From RGIG4079 sp045596365 (GTDB lineage: Bacteria > Bacteroidota > Bacteroidia > Bacteroidales > Muribaculaceae): 47,134 nucleotides of DNA. The position numbers were made by a program, and so were the translations under genes. Positions within the stretch are counted from its first letter, which is position 1. Each line of letters opens with the position of its first letter. The stretch covers positions 1 through 47,134 of the forward strand of contig JAZOCE010000020.1 of assembly GCA_045596365.1 (NCBI GenBank). The letters run 5' to 3'. Shown piece by piece: positions 36,696 to 45,439 of the stretch. The notes beneath the pieces are model-generated. The model worked only from the letters and a program-made list of their open reading frames with translations. It was not told the DNA's origin and ran no database searches.

Positions 36696-37580
36696 TTAAT
36701 TATCTTGTTCATAGTAATATGAATAATCAATGCCCTTCATAAACATTTCTCGATCATTGATTTTATCGGTTAAAGCGTTAGCTATTAACTCGCGTATTCT
36801 TGTTGAATTAATCACGCTTAAACGCATTGCTTCCATATAGGCGGTCTTTTCAATTTTACTCCAATCGACGCAACTTTTTAATGATCGTTTAAGCATTAAA
36901 TCTAACCAAATTCTTGTGCTTCTGCCGTTGCCCTCAATAAATGGGTGAGCAATGTTCATTTCAATATATTTATCTACAATTTCGCCAATAGTATTCTCAG
37001 GCATACGCTCTATTTGAGAAAGAGTTTGCCCAAGAAATTGAGATACGGCAAATTGAAATCCACCTTTTGAAATATTCTTTTGGCGTATTTGTCCGGCAAA
37101 AGAATATAGCCCGCCAAAAAGATAGGCGTGAATTTGTTGCAAACCTCGTGCAGTACCCACTTCAATAGTTTGCAACAGAGAACTATCCCAAAGTTGATAT
37201 GCTTTATCTCGGCTATTACTATCTATCTGGTCCTCTCCGGTAATTAGCCACTTTACAAAAGCAATCGCATGTTGACTTGGCACAACTTCCACAAGGCTAA
37301 TCATTTCATTTTGAGGCAAACAATCAGTTGAATATCGCTTGCCGTCAGAAGCTACAAGTTTCAGTTGGTTACAACGTGTAACCAACTCATTCCCACTTTT
37401 AGCCAAGCGATGTTTCATAACTTTCCAATAGTTGCGTGGATTTTTACTATCGGTAAGGACAGCAATAACATCAACGACTGAGAACAACCAACGGTTGCCA
37501 TCATCGTCCCATGCAGCACGCACTTCCTTATCGTTAAAGAAGCGAATGGATATTTTTTGTTGTTGGCTATTCTGTTCCAT
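36696..37580 (-). CDS. Bro-N/Fic fusion protein (DNA-binding-like domain plus AMP-transferase)
   Basis: A 294-residue two-domain protein. Residues about 11-110 look like a Bro-N domain, a phage-type DNA-binding module (WLFSVVDVIAVLTDSKNPRN, YWKVMKHRLAKSG). Residues about 140-270 form a Fic domain, which usually transfers AMP from ATP to a hydroxyl of a target protein: LQQIHAYLFGGLYSFAGQIR and the catalytic HPFIEGNGRSTR (212-223; His212, Glu216). I see no separate antitoxin (FicT) gene beside it. The start abuts a palindrome that may be its operator. The gene lies upstream of, and on the same strand as, the GH operon (51-base gap). Confidence 0.85.
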   Translation of the reverse strand: MEQNSQQQKISIRFFNDKEVRAAWDDDGNRWLFSVVDVIAVLTDSKNPRNYWKVMKHRLAKSGNELVTRCNQLKLVASDGKRYSTDCLPQNEMISLVEVVPSQHAIAFVKWLITGEDQIDSNSRDKAYQLWDSSLLQTIEVGTARGLQQIHAYLFGGLYSFAGQIRQKNISKGGFQFAVSQFLGQTLSQIERMPENTIGEIVDKYIEMNIAHPFIEGNGRSTRIWLDLMLKRSLKSCVDWSKIEKTAYMEAMRLSVINSTRIRELIANALTDKINDREMFMKGIDYSYYYEQDN

Positions 37581-37605
37581 AAATGTGCAACTAAGTTACA
37601 CATTT
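37581..37605 (-). promoter_or_regulatory. Palindromic operator and -7-like box at the start codon of the Bro-N/Fic gene
   Basis: AAATGTG (37581-37587) and CACATTT (37599-37605) form a perfect 7-base inverted repeat immediately before the ATG. Between them, on the minus strand, TAACTTAG (37591-37598) approximates a -7 box. Binding there would block transcription, and a Bro-N domain is a natural candidate to do so. This is inferred from position only. Confidence 0.45.
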
Positions 37606-38088
37606 ATTTCTAAAACCGATAAATTCCCCTTCAAAAAACCAATTAAAATGCATTAAAAAGCCCTACATCTCCCCTCCCCAATTCCAAATTTATTATAATA
37701 TTTTCGGATTCAATTCCAAATTTCTTAAAAATCACGTATCACAATGGCAAATCCCACCCTTTCATTAGCATCAACATTAACCCTCAATCCATAAACCTTT
37801 TACACCGAAAACTCCTATTCTATAATGAACTGATACCGTACATCTTTTTCTTTTACAAAAAATTTAAAAACAATGGAATACCTTATCGCTATTCAAATAA
37901 TATACCACTTCCTAAAAAAGCGTACGCCTCATCAACTCATTTATGGAGAAACATAACAAAAATAACGACGAATAGCATTATCCATCCTTAACTTATCGCT
38001 CATTCACTGCCAAAGCCAAGAATCAACAGCACATCAATGTATGTCAATCGAAAAAGAAAACAACACCGACATGTTGCTTGCTAAGTGT
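37606..38088. other. 483-base AT-rich region without a gene
   Basis: No convincing reading frame is seen on either strand. A 13-base direct repeat (CAATTCCAAATTT at 37680-37692 and 37712-37724) is the only visible structure. It separates the Fic gene from the defence island. Confidence 0.6.
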
Positions 38089-38247
38089 CTAATCCCAATC
38101 GTTTAGTTTGTCGATGTATTCATCGTAGTTTATTTCTTCGTATGATGTATTTACTTGTGGGTGTTCATGTTCGCAATCACAACATTGACATTTACCGTCA
38201 TCACAACGCCCACAAGTACATTCCAAGTATTCATTCAATTCGTCCAT
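38089..38247 (-). CDS. 52-residue Cys-rich acidic mini-protein downstream of the SIR2-like gene
   Basis: A complete short frame reads MDELNEYLECTCGRCDDGKC, then QCCDCEHEHPQVNTSYEE, then a Tyr/Asp-rich tail ending in KLNDWD. It has seven cysteines in 16 residues (positions 10, 12, 15, 20, 22, 23, 25) plus His27 and His29, so a zinc or other metal cluster is likely. It is strongly acidic. The ATG lies 24 bases after the stop of the SIR2-like gene, with the same kind of tatATG context as that gene and hsdR, so it is probably co-transcribed. No family is recognised; its role (regulator, antitoxin or metal-binding partner) is a guess. Confidence 0.7.
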   Translation of the reverse strand: MDELNEYLECTCGRCDDGKCQCCDCEHEHPQVNTSYEEINYDEYIDKLNDWD

Positions 38248-38271
38248 ATATCAAAATCAGGTTAGATTATT

Positions 38272-39480
38272 TCAATTCCATAATTTTTCATAAAGGATAT
38301 CCCAATTTGAGATTTTTACGATTTCAAAACCTACGGATTCGAGAAAATATCTTTTCGCACAGGGCATTGTTTCAGAATCATTTATAATATACCAAGCTTT
38401 TTTTAGATTGCCACTGTTAATCATATATTTATATCGTATAATCAAAAGCCAACGAATAAATGTTTCATCATTATCTAATTTCAGTCCAAACATAAATAAT
38501 GATTTGTTGAATATAATACTTAACCATGTATTATATCCGATCCAGTTCTTTTCGTTAAGATTTGCTATAGTTGAATTTTGGGGTAATAAATTCAATGCAG
38601 TTTGTACATTTTTCATATAGTCTGTAGCCCCAATAGAAATAGATTTATGATAAGTATGGAATCCATGTATATGCCATATCCCAAACCCAGATAGAGGAGA
38701 TTCTAATTGTTCTCCATAATAAGAAGACCAATTATTTATTTTGTCATTTTCTAATGACAAAATATCATTATCGTTAATATCTATTGCTTTACTAAGTACA
38801 GTATCGTAATTTGTTGTAAGAATTGGTGCATTTATTTTTTGTATATAATTTACAATTTGTTTTACTCTTTCGACAGGTTTATATTCCCTCATTTTCAGAG
38901 TAATTTTCTTTTTTATAGGCTCAGATAATTCAAACAAAATGTGCTTATCTGTAATAGCCCTAACGACTTGATTAATTATATCAAAGGTATGCTCATTTTT
39001 AAGCCCAAAATCTCTTTCTGCAATGCTCTTAAGAGTATTGTGATTATCTTGAAATGATTTTGATATGTACCTATATTGCGTCTTATCAGGTAACTTTGTA
39101 GATATGTTTTCAGCAATTTTAATAATTTTATCTACCGAAAAGCCACTTAAGCTATTTTTGTATTCTTTTGTATATGGCGATAGATGTAAAGGAGAAAAAA
39201 CTCTTTTCTCCGATTTGCAATTTAATAAGAGTTCTATCTCTAATAAATTGAAAAATTCAGTATTAGTAATGCCATTACTATATTGGCAATTCATAAAACT
39301 TGGAAATGGCTTGTTCTTTGCAAAGGTACGCCAAAGATATTCTAACAATTCAGACCAAGCCATACAATCATAATTTTGCTCTTTATGGCGTAAAAAATTA
39401 TGAATACCATTGCCTATAATAAAAGCAATATCATTTTGATTATCAGAGATAATCTTTTTTAGTTCATTTATATCAGCCAT
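38272..39480 (-). CDS. SIR2-like NAD-dependent effector
   Basis: A 402-residue protein with the signatures of the SIR2-like fold: the nucleotide loop IIGNGIH (21-27), LTTNYD (221-226), IWHIHG (268-273) and FGLKLDNDET (331-340). In many defence systems (Thoeris ThsA, DSR, Avs-type proteins) such domains deplete NAD+ when infection is sensed. No other named domain is seen; the region between about 30 and 200 is helical and rich in Lys, Asn and Ile. It begins 12 bases after the hsdR stop, so it is part of that operon. The gene looks more AT-rich than hsdR and hsdM, hinting at separate origin. Confidence 0.82.
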   Translation of the reverse strand: MADINELKKIISDNQNDIAFIIGNGIHNFLRHKEQNYDCMAWSELLEYLWRTFAKNKPFPSFMNCQYSNGITNTEFFNLLEIELLLNCKSEKRVFSPLHLSPYTKEYKNSLSGFSVDKIIKIAENISTKLPDKTQYRYISKSFQDNHNTLKSIAERDFGLKNEHTFDIINQVVRAITDKHILFELSEPIKKKITLKMREYKPVERVKQIVNYIQKINAPILTTNYDTVLSKAIDINDNDILSLENDKINNWSSYYGEQLESPLSGFGIWHIHGFHTYHKSISIGATDYMKNVQTALNLLPQNSTIANLNEKNWIGYNTWLSIIFNKSLFMFGLKLDNDETFIRWLLIIRYKYMINSGNLKKAWYIINDSETMPCAKRYFLESVGFEIVKISNWDILYEKLWN

Positions 39481-39492
39481 ATATGAGCATTT

Positions 39493-42400
39493 TTACGGTT
39501 CTGCTGCGAGGCTATAGTTATCTCCAATTTCGTATGGTTTAGGCATAGATACTACATTTTGTGGTTCGTTATAATCATCATTGTCTGCCCATTGTTCGCA
39601 TTGGCGAAGCACTATTTCAAGTGCATCGGCTGTCTTTTCAGGTGGGTAGTTATACTTTTTCAAAAGTCGTTTTACCAAGCGACGCATATTTGCTCTTGCA
39701 CTTTCACGACGACTCCAGTCGATAGTACGGTTTTTACGCAAAGTTTCAGTGAGTTCTTTTGTAAGAGCGACTAATTGGTCGTTTTCGTAGAAATCACGAA
39801 CTGCTTCAGGGCGAGTAAGTGCGTCATAAAAAGCTTTTTCTTCCTGAGAAAGCCCCATTTTATCGCCGTCGTTCTCTGCCGATGTCATCTCGTGAGCCAA
39901 TTTGAGCAATTCTTGAATTACCTCTTCATTGGTTATCAGACCTTTCAAATAGCGAGAGAGTGTTTCAGTAAGCAAATCACTAAATTGCTCACTCTTAACA
40001 ATGTTGGTGCGTTGATAAGTCTTCACACGACCTTTCAATAGATTTGCGAGCAATTCGGCTGCAATATTCTTTTCTTTCATTTGTTTGACTTCTTCCATAA
40101 ATTTTTCATCAAACAAAGAGAACTCAGTCTTATCGTCAAACAAATTAACTACGCCGTCGGAATGAACGCTTTGCTGAATCAGGTTTGAAATACGCTCATT
40201 GATTTCTCGTTTCGAGATTTTTCCTTTGGCAGTTAATCGATTCAATAATGTACGAACAGCTTCCATGAAGCCCGATTCAAAGCGTTGTTGAACATTCAGC
40301 AATGAACGACAAAGAGTAACACTTTGATGAAGCAAAGAAGCATTTTTAATAAATTCTTTGCGTTGTTCCTCTTTATCAACAGCCATTAAGAAGTTTACAG
40401 CACCCTTAATGATGTTGGCTTTCTCTAATTGTGAGCCGTCTTGGAATTTAGAGTAATCAAAGCCATAGAGTTGATCACGACAAATTTCCATATGCTCTTG
40501 GAATTTCAAGAATGCAGTTTTGTTGATGTCGTTATTACCGAAACGCTTGCGGTCGCGTTTGGTATATGTGTTCATAGCTGATTTCAATGCAGCAGCAATA
40601 CCCACATAATCCACAACAAGACCACCCGACTTTTCGGGGAATACACGATTTACTCGTGCAATGGCTTGCATAAGGTTATGGCCTTTCATTGGCTTGTAAA
40701 CATACATTGTTGCCAATGACGGAACATCGAAACCTGTGAGCCACATATCAACGACAATGGCAATCTTCATTTCGCTATTCAAATCCTTGAATTTGCGAGC
40801 CAATTCATTTTTGTAGCTCTTAGAGCCAATTATCTTTTGCCATTCTTCGGGGTCTTGATTGCCACTTGTCATTACGACTTTTACTTTCTCAGTCCAATCA
40901 GGTCGTAATTCAAGTATGCGTTTATATATCTTCATTGCGATAGGTCGTGAATATGCCACAAGCATAGCCTTACCACCACACACAAACTGACGGTTCTCTT
41001 CGTAGTGCTTTAAGATGTCTTGAACAAGAGCGTCAACAGTTTCATCGTTACCCAGCAATGCGTCCATGTGCGACATTTCATGCTTGTTAGCTTCAAGGTC
41101 TTGCTCATTAGCACCCTCTGCACGCAGTGCGTCATATTCGTCATCAATCTTTTGGAGAACTTCTTCATTGAGTTGAAGTTTGATTACACGACTTTCATAA
41201 TACACCGGCATTGTTGCTCCGTCATCAACGGCCTGAGTCATATCGTACACATCAATGTAGTCACCAAAGATTTCTTGTGTATCTCGGTCTTTATCAGAAA
41301 TAGGAGTACCCGTAAAACCGATGAAAGAAGCGTATGGCAAAGAGTTGCGAATCTTACGAGCTGCACCGATATGCACTTTGCCCTCTGTGTCGATTCTTTC
41401 TTCAAGACCATATTGACCACGATGTGCTTCATCGGTCATCACAATGATATTGCGACGAGTAGAAAGAGCGTCATCATAATTGTCAAATTTCTGCATGGTA
41501 GTGAAGATAATACCACCCGAATTTCGTCCCTCTAATAATTCTCTCAAATCTTCACGACTATCAGCCTGTTTAGGCGTTTGTCGTAAGAATGAAGCATTAC
41601 GAGAGAACTGACCAAATAGTTGGTCGTCAAGGTCATTACGGTCGGTAATCACCACGATAGTAGGATTTAGTGCTTGGAGCAATGGGTGGTGAGCGAGGAA
41701 CACCATTGAAAGACTCTTGCCTGAACCTTGTGTGTGCCAAAATACACCAATTTTTCCGTCACCTTTCACTGCGTCCACTGCGCGACGAGCAGCCTTTTCA
41801 ACTGCATAATATTGGTGATAACCCGAAAGAATTTTAGCACTGCCCACGCCGTCGCGTTCATCAAAGCAAATATAGTTTTTAAGCACATTCAAGAATGTTG
41901 CTTTGTCAAATATCGTCTTGAATACAGTGTCATAATCGGCAACTGTTCCGTCTGATTGTTTCCATTCCATAAAACGGTCTTCCGAGGCAGTGATTGTGCC
42001 GGCTTTTGTGATAGCAAAATCACTCATTATAGAGAAAGCGTTATAATGGAACAACTTCGGAATTACTTGCATATAATTGCGAAGTTGTAGATATGCGTCA
42101 GAAGCGTCAGTTTCCTCACGACTTGGCGACTTTAGTTCCACCACAACAAGCGGTAAACCATTAACAAAAACAACCATATCGGCACGCTTCACATCATATT
42201 CGTGCATTGTATATTGATTAACCACCGTAAACTCATTGTTTTCGGGGCGTTCATAGTCAATCAATTTTACAATGTCGGTTTTCGATTCTCTCTTATTATT
42301 GATAAAAGTAGCTTCTACACCATTTTGCATAAGAAGAGTGAACCTATAATTTGTTTCGGTAAGGTTTGCACCTTCAAGACGCTTGATAGATTTTATCGCT

Positions 42401-42585
42401 TCCTCTATCGCACTGCTTGGCAGAGTCGGATTTATTCGACAAAGCGAGTCATAAACACTATCAAGCAATAAAGGTTCTTGTAAGTCCCTGTCAATATCAG
42501 GACCATATTTATAATTGTAGCCTAACTCTTTGAATAATTCAATAAGAGCTTGCTCAAAACTATCTTCTGTAAAATGGTCGAACAT
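39493..42585 (-). CDS. hsdR: Type I restriction endonuclease, R subunit
   Basis: A 1030-residue motor/nuclease subunit that cuts DNA at a distance after ATP-driven translocation. The PD-(D/E)xK nuclease has D136 (RADMVVFVNG) and VVVELKSPS with E150 and K152. The helicase motor has Walker A TQGSGKS (285-291), the DEAH box MTDEAHRGQYG (about 383-393), SFIGFTGTPIS and QAIARVNRVF. All key residues appear intact. It needs HsdM and HsdS to act; HsdM is 1.2 kb upstream, but no hsdS is found in the window. The SIR2-like gene follows 12 bases later. Confidence 0.95.
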   Translation of the reverse strand: MFDHFTEDSFEQALIELFKELGYNYKYGPDIDRDLQEPLLLDSVYDSLCRINPTLPSSAIEEAIKSIKRLEGANLTETNYRFTLLMQNGVEATFINNKRESKTDIVKLIDYERPENNEFTVVNQYTMHEYDVKRADMVVFVNGLPLVVVELKSPSREETDASDAYLQLRNYMQVIPKLFHYNAFSIMSDFAITKAGTITASEDRFMEWKQSDGTVADYDTVFKTIFDKATFLNVLKNYICFDERDGVGSAKILSGYHQYYAVEKAARRAVDAVKGDGKIGVFWHTQGSGKSLSMVFLAHHPLLQALNPTIVVITDRNDLDDQLFGQFSRNASFLRQTPKQADSREDLRELLEGRNSGGIIFTTMQKFDNYDDALSTRRNIIVMTDEAHRGQYGLEERIDTEGKVHIGAARKIRNSLPYASFIGFTGTPISDKDRDTQEIFGDYIDVYDMTQAVDDGATMPVYYESRVIKLQLNEEVLQKIDDEYDALRAEGANEQDLEANKHEMSHMDALLGNDETVDALVQDILKHYEENRQFVCGGKAMLVAYSRPIAMKIYKRILELRPDWTEKVKVVMTSGNQDPEEWQKIIGSKSYKNELARKFKDLNSEMKIAIVVDMWLTGFDVPSLATMYVYKPMKGHNLMQAIARVNRVFPEKSGGLVVDYVGIAAALKSAMNTYTKRDRKRFGNNDINKTAFLKFQEHMEICRDQLYGFDYSKFQDGSQLEKANIIKGAVNFLMAVDKEEQRKEFIKNASLLHQSVTLCRSLLNVQQRFESGFMEAVRTLLNRLTAKGKISKREINERISNLIQQSVHSDGVVNLFDDKTEFSLFDEKFMEEVKQMKEKNIAAELLANLLKGRVKTYQRTNIVKSEQFSDLLTETLSRYLKGLITNEEVIQELLKLAHEMTSAENDGDKMGLSQEEKAFYDALTRPEAVRDFYENDQLVALTKELTETLRKNRTIDWSRRESARANMRRLVKRLLKKYNYPPEKTADALEIVLRQCEQWADNDDYNEPQNVVSMPKPYEIGDNYSLAAEP

Positions 42586-42632
42586 ATATGATGTGATTTA
42601 ATTGTTTTTGTTATAATTGTTTAGTATTGAAA

Positions 42633-42719
42633 TTAAGCTACTAATGATATTAAATTATCATTTATCGCTCTGTTTTTAGGGATAAATGCTCGCTTCTGAT
42701 ATGATGTAGTAGCAACCAT
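42633..42719 (-). CDS. 28-codon open frame between recombinase and hsdR
   Basis: Reads MVATTSYQKRAFIPKNRAIN and then DNLISLVA and a stop. Its ATG comes one base after the recombinase stop. No family recognised; it may be a remnant of a lost gene, or chance. Near its end, AATGAT (from about 42642) and ATCATT flank an AT-rich core, a short imperfect palindrome. Confidence 0.25.
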   Translation of the reverse strand: MVATTSYQKRAFIPKNRAINDNLISLVA

Positions 42720-42720
42720 A

Positions 42721-43713
42721 TTAACCTATAAATTTACGATGTGATAATTTTACATTGGTTTGATTGACCATAGCATAGTGCATGGTGGTATCAATCTTGA
42801 CATGACCAAGCAGTTTCTGCACTTGCTCCACCGGCATACCTTTATCAATAGCCATAGTGGCAAGTGTGCGACGAAACTTATGAGGGTGAACGCGAGAAAT
42901 GCGACAGCTTCGTCCAATCTTACGCAAACGACATTCAACACCCGAAATTCCAAGGCGAGAATGTGGTTTTGACAGTGATACAAAGAGAGCTTTGTTTCTA
43001 TCTCGACGTGAAGCGAGATATTGTTGTAAATGTATTTTGGTGCGAGCATTGAAATACACCATTCGTTCTTTGTTGCCTTTACCGAATACGATACATTCTC
43101 GCTCGCTGAAGTTTACATCTTCACGATTTAGTTTCACAAGTTCACCCACACGCATACCGGTAGAAGAAAGCATATCGATAATAGCCAAGTCGCGAATGTG
43201 ATTGCAATTATCACGGAGAGTTTCGAGGTTTTCATCAGTAAGCACTTCTTTAACCTGAGCCCCTGTTTTCACTTTGTGAATACGACGCACAGGGCTTTTT
43301 ATGATATAATCTTCTTCTTCAAGCCAAGAAAAGAACGACGAGAAAATACGGCGTATATTATCGATCGTGACTTTGCTTGATTTGTGCTTACGCTGATACA
43401 CTGCAAGGTATGCACGAATATCGTCGGTTGTGTAGTTCACAACCTTTTTCGGCATTTTCTTGAATAGTTGCTTGATAGTAACCTCGTAATACTTGGCTGT
43501 CTTGATAGAACAACCCTCTACTTGTTTGGCAGAAAGGAACATTTCGAGCAGACGCAAGTTTGAAGCCGATGAGTCGTGTTGCGATTCATCGTCGCTTGTA
43601 ATGGTGTAATTACTCACGACTTGGAGCAATACGCCATTAAGAGTTGCCAACTGTTCGAGGTCTAAAAAATCTGCCATTGTGTTAGTGATTTCTTGAATAA
43701 GTTTTTCTTTCAT
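42721..43713 (-). CDS. Tyrosine recombinase within the type I R-M locus
   Basis: A 330-residue site-specific recombinase. An N-terminal SAM-like DNA-binding domain (about 55-140) precedes the catalytic domain with R188 (STGMRVGEL), K212 (FGKGNKERMV), H278 and R281 (HPHKFRRTL), H304 (LLGHVKID) and nucleophile Y313 (HYAMV). All residues are present. In Bacteroidales such enzymes between hsdM and hsdS genes invert DNA to switch specificity. Here the gene sits between hsdM (45 bases away) and hsdR (135 bases), without the target genes. Confidence 0.93.
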   Translation of the reverse strand: MKEKLIQEITNTMADFLDLEQLATLNGVLLQVVSNYTITSDDESQHDSSASNLRLLEMFLSAKQVEGCSIKTAKYYEVTIKQLFKKMPKKVVNYTTDDIRAYLAVYQRKHKSSKVTIDNIRRIFSSFFSWLEEEDYIIKSPVRRIHKVKTGAQVKEVLTDENLETLRDNCNHIRDLAIIDMLSSTGMRVGELVKLNREDVNFSERECIVFGKGNKERMVYFNARTKIHLQQYLASRRDRNKALFVSLSKPHSRLGISGVECRLRKIGRSCRISRVHPHKFRRTLATMAIDKGMPVEQVQKLLGHVKIDTTMHYAMVNQTNVKLSHRKFIG

Positions 43714-43758
43714 ATTTCTTCGTTATTAAAATGAATCCCGAAGAAACTAACGGAAAAA

Positions 43759-45267
43759 TCAGATATTGAAACCTATTGAGCCTAATTGCTTGCGAATTTC
43801 ATCTTCAAGTTTGTGTGACTTTTCAAACATTTCAGCAAGTTCAGAAGTGAGGCGTTCCATTTTTTCTTGGAATGGTTCGCCGTCATCTTCAGCGTCGGCA
43901 ATACCGACATATCTACCTGGAGTAAGAATGAAGTCTTGCTTGCCGATTTGTTCAAGGTCGGCAACAGCACAGAATCCTTTTTCGTCTTCAAGTTCTCCGT
44001 TTTGGTATGCTTTGAAAGTTTTAGCAATCTTGAGAATATCTTCTTCGGTAAGTTCTCTTTGAGTACGGCTTACCATTTCGCCCATATTGCGAGCGTCGAT
44101 GAATACGACCTTGCCAGGCTGTTTCTTTTGACGGTTAAAGAACCACAAGCAAACAGGGATTTGCACACTAAAGAACAACTGAGAAGGTAATGCAATGATA
44201 CCTTCTACAAGGTCGGCTTCAAGAAGATTTTTACGGATATCACCTTCGCCACCGGTTTGTGAAGAAAGTGAACCATTGGCAAGAACCAATCCCACTTTAC
44301 CACGAGGCGAAAGGTGGTGAATCATATGCTGAATCCAAGCAAAGTTGGCGTTTCCGTTAGGAGGCGTACCATATTTCCAACGTACATCTTCAGCAAGTTT
44401 ATTAGCACCCCAATCTGCCATATTGAATGGTGGGTTTGCCATAACGAAATCGAACTTTTCAGAAGCGTGTTTATCATCGGAGAAAGAATCGCCCCAAGAT
44501 GGACCAAGGTCGGCTTCAATACCACGAATAGCCAAGTTCATTTGTGCCATCTTCCAAGTGTTGGCATTGTATTCTTGACCGAAGACATGGATATTACGCA
44601 AGTCGCCACGGTGGTTTTTAATAAATTTGGCAGATTGAACAAACATACCACCCGAACCACAAGCAGGGTCGTAAACTCGTCCCTCGTATGGTTCAAGAAT
44701 TTCTACAAGAGTGCGAACGATACATTGAGGAGTGTAGAACTCGCCACCTTTTTGCTTTGCTTCAGCAGCAAATTGGTTAAGGCAATATTCGTAAATGCGA
44801 CCGAGAACATCGAAGTCTTCGCCTGAAGCATACATGTTCACATTATCGAAAATCTCAACGACTTCGCCCAACTTGATTTTGTCAAGTTCAGGTCGTGCAT
44901 AGTTTTTCGGCAACACATTTTTAAGACGAACATTGTCTTTCTCAATGCAATCCATAGCCTTGTCAATCACTACGCCAATTTGTGGTTGGTGAGCTGCATC
45001 AGCAATAACTTTCCAGCGTGCTTCTTGAGGCACCCAAAACACATTTTCAGCTGTGTATTCATCGCGATCTTCTTCAAAGCCGTCTCCCTCTTCAACGAGT
45101 TCCTTATATCTGCGGTCGAAACGGTCAGAAATGTATTTTAGGAAAACGAGACCTAAAACAACATTTCGATATTCGCTCGCGTCAAGGTTACCACGCAGTT
45201 TGATAGCAGCTGCCCATATTTTTTCTTCAATAGACAGTTCGGTAGTTTGTTCTTTTTTCTTCGCCAT
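43759..45267 (-). CDS. hsdM: Type I restriction-modification methyltransferase, M subunit
   Basis: A 502-residue N6-adenine methyltransferase subunit. The N-terminal helical domain (AAAIKLRGNLDASEYRNVVL) is followed by KGGEFYTPQCIVRTLVEIL, the SAM motif YDPACGSGGMF (D200) and the catalytic NPPF (278-281, in MANPPFNMADWG). The frame is open further upstream to 45354, but the added residues lie over a terminator-like hairpin, so I use the ATG at 45267 (MAKKKEQTTELSIEEKIW). The long leader with hairpin and the promoter are described separately. Confidence 0.95.
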   Translation of the reverse strand: MAKKKEQTTELSIEEKIWAAAIKLRGNLDASEYRNVVLGLVFLKYISDRFDRRYKELVEEGDGFEEDRDEYTAENVFWVPQEARWKVIADAAHQPQIGVVIDKAMDCIEKDNVRLKNVLPKNYARPELDKIKLGEVVEIFDNVNMYASGEDFDVLGRIYEYCLNQFAAEAKQKGGEFYTPQCIVRTLVEILEPYEGRVYDPACGSGGMFVQSAKFIKNHRGDLRNIHVFGQEYNANTWKMAQMNLAIRGIEADLGPSWGDSFSDDKHASEKFDFVMANPPFNMADWGANKLAEDVRWKYGTPPNGNANFAWIQHMIHHLSPRGKVGLVLANGSLSSQTGGEGDIRKNLLEADLVEGIIALPSQLFFSVQIPVCLWFFNRQKKQPGKVVFIDARNMGEMVSRTQRELTEEDILKIAKTFKAYQNGELEDEKGFCAVADLEQIGKQDFILTPGRYVGIADAEDDGEPFQEKMERLTSELAEMFEKSHKLEDEIRKQLGSIGFNI

Positions 45268-45292
45268 ATCTTGAATGTATTTGTGTCTTATA

Positions 45293-45361
45293 AAAATCAA
45301 AAAGAACCCCTCGATAGTTACCGCGAGCCGACCAAAGCTCATAAAACCTATCAAGGAGTTC
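45293..45361 (-). promoter_or_regulatory. Terminator-like hairpin in the leader of hsdM
   Basis: On the minus strand, arm 45361-45348 pairs with 45317-45304 over 14 positions (all pairs or G-U wobbles in the transcript). A second stem GAGC/GCTC (45340-45337 with 45328-45325) lies inside. The bases just after it on the minus strand read TTTTTGATTTTT (45303 down to about 45293). It has the form of an intrinsic terminator lying between the promoter and hsdM, with its last pair 37 bases before the ATG. Confidence 0.7.
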
Positions 45362-45439
45362 CTAATATGTCCTACGCCTTTACAGGGCGATAATTCGTTA
45401 GTTTCTCAGGTCAATGCGGTAATGGATTAGTATTAAAAG

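Noticed and set aside
36645..38271. CRISPR array or transposon in the accessory region
   Set aside because: No repeated 25-40 base units with spacers and no transposase or terminal repeats were found; only one 13-base direct repeat pair is present.
42586..42720. hsdS gene or fragment between the recombinase and hsdR
   Set aside because: Only a 28-codon frame is open here and it does not resemble a target-recognition domain or the conserved repeats of HsdS.
45268..45354. Longer hsdM frame starting at 45354
   Set aside because: The extra residues overlap the terminator-like hairpin and are not typical of HsdM, whereas the ATG at 45267 begins a standard N-terminus.
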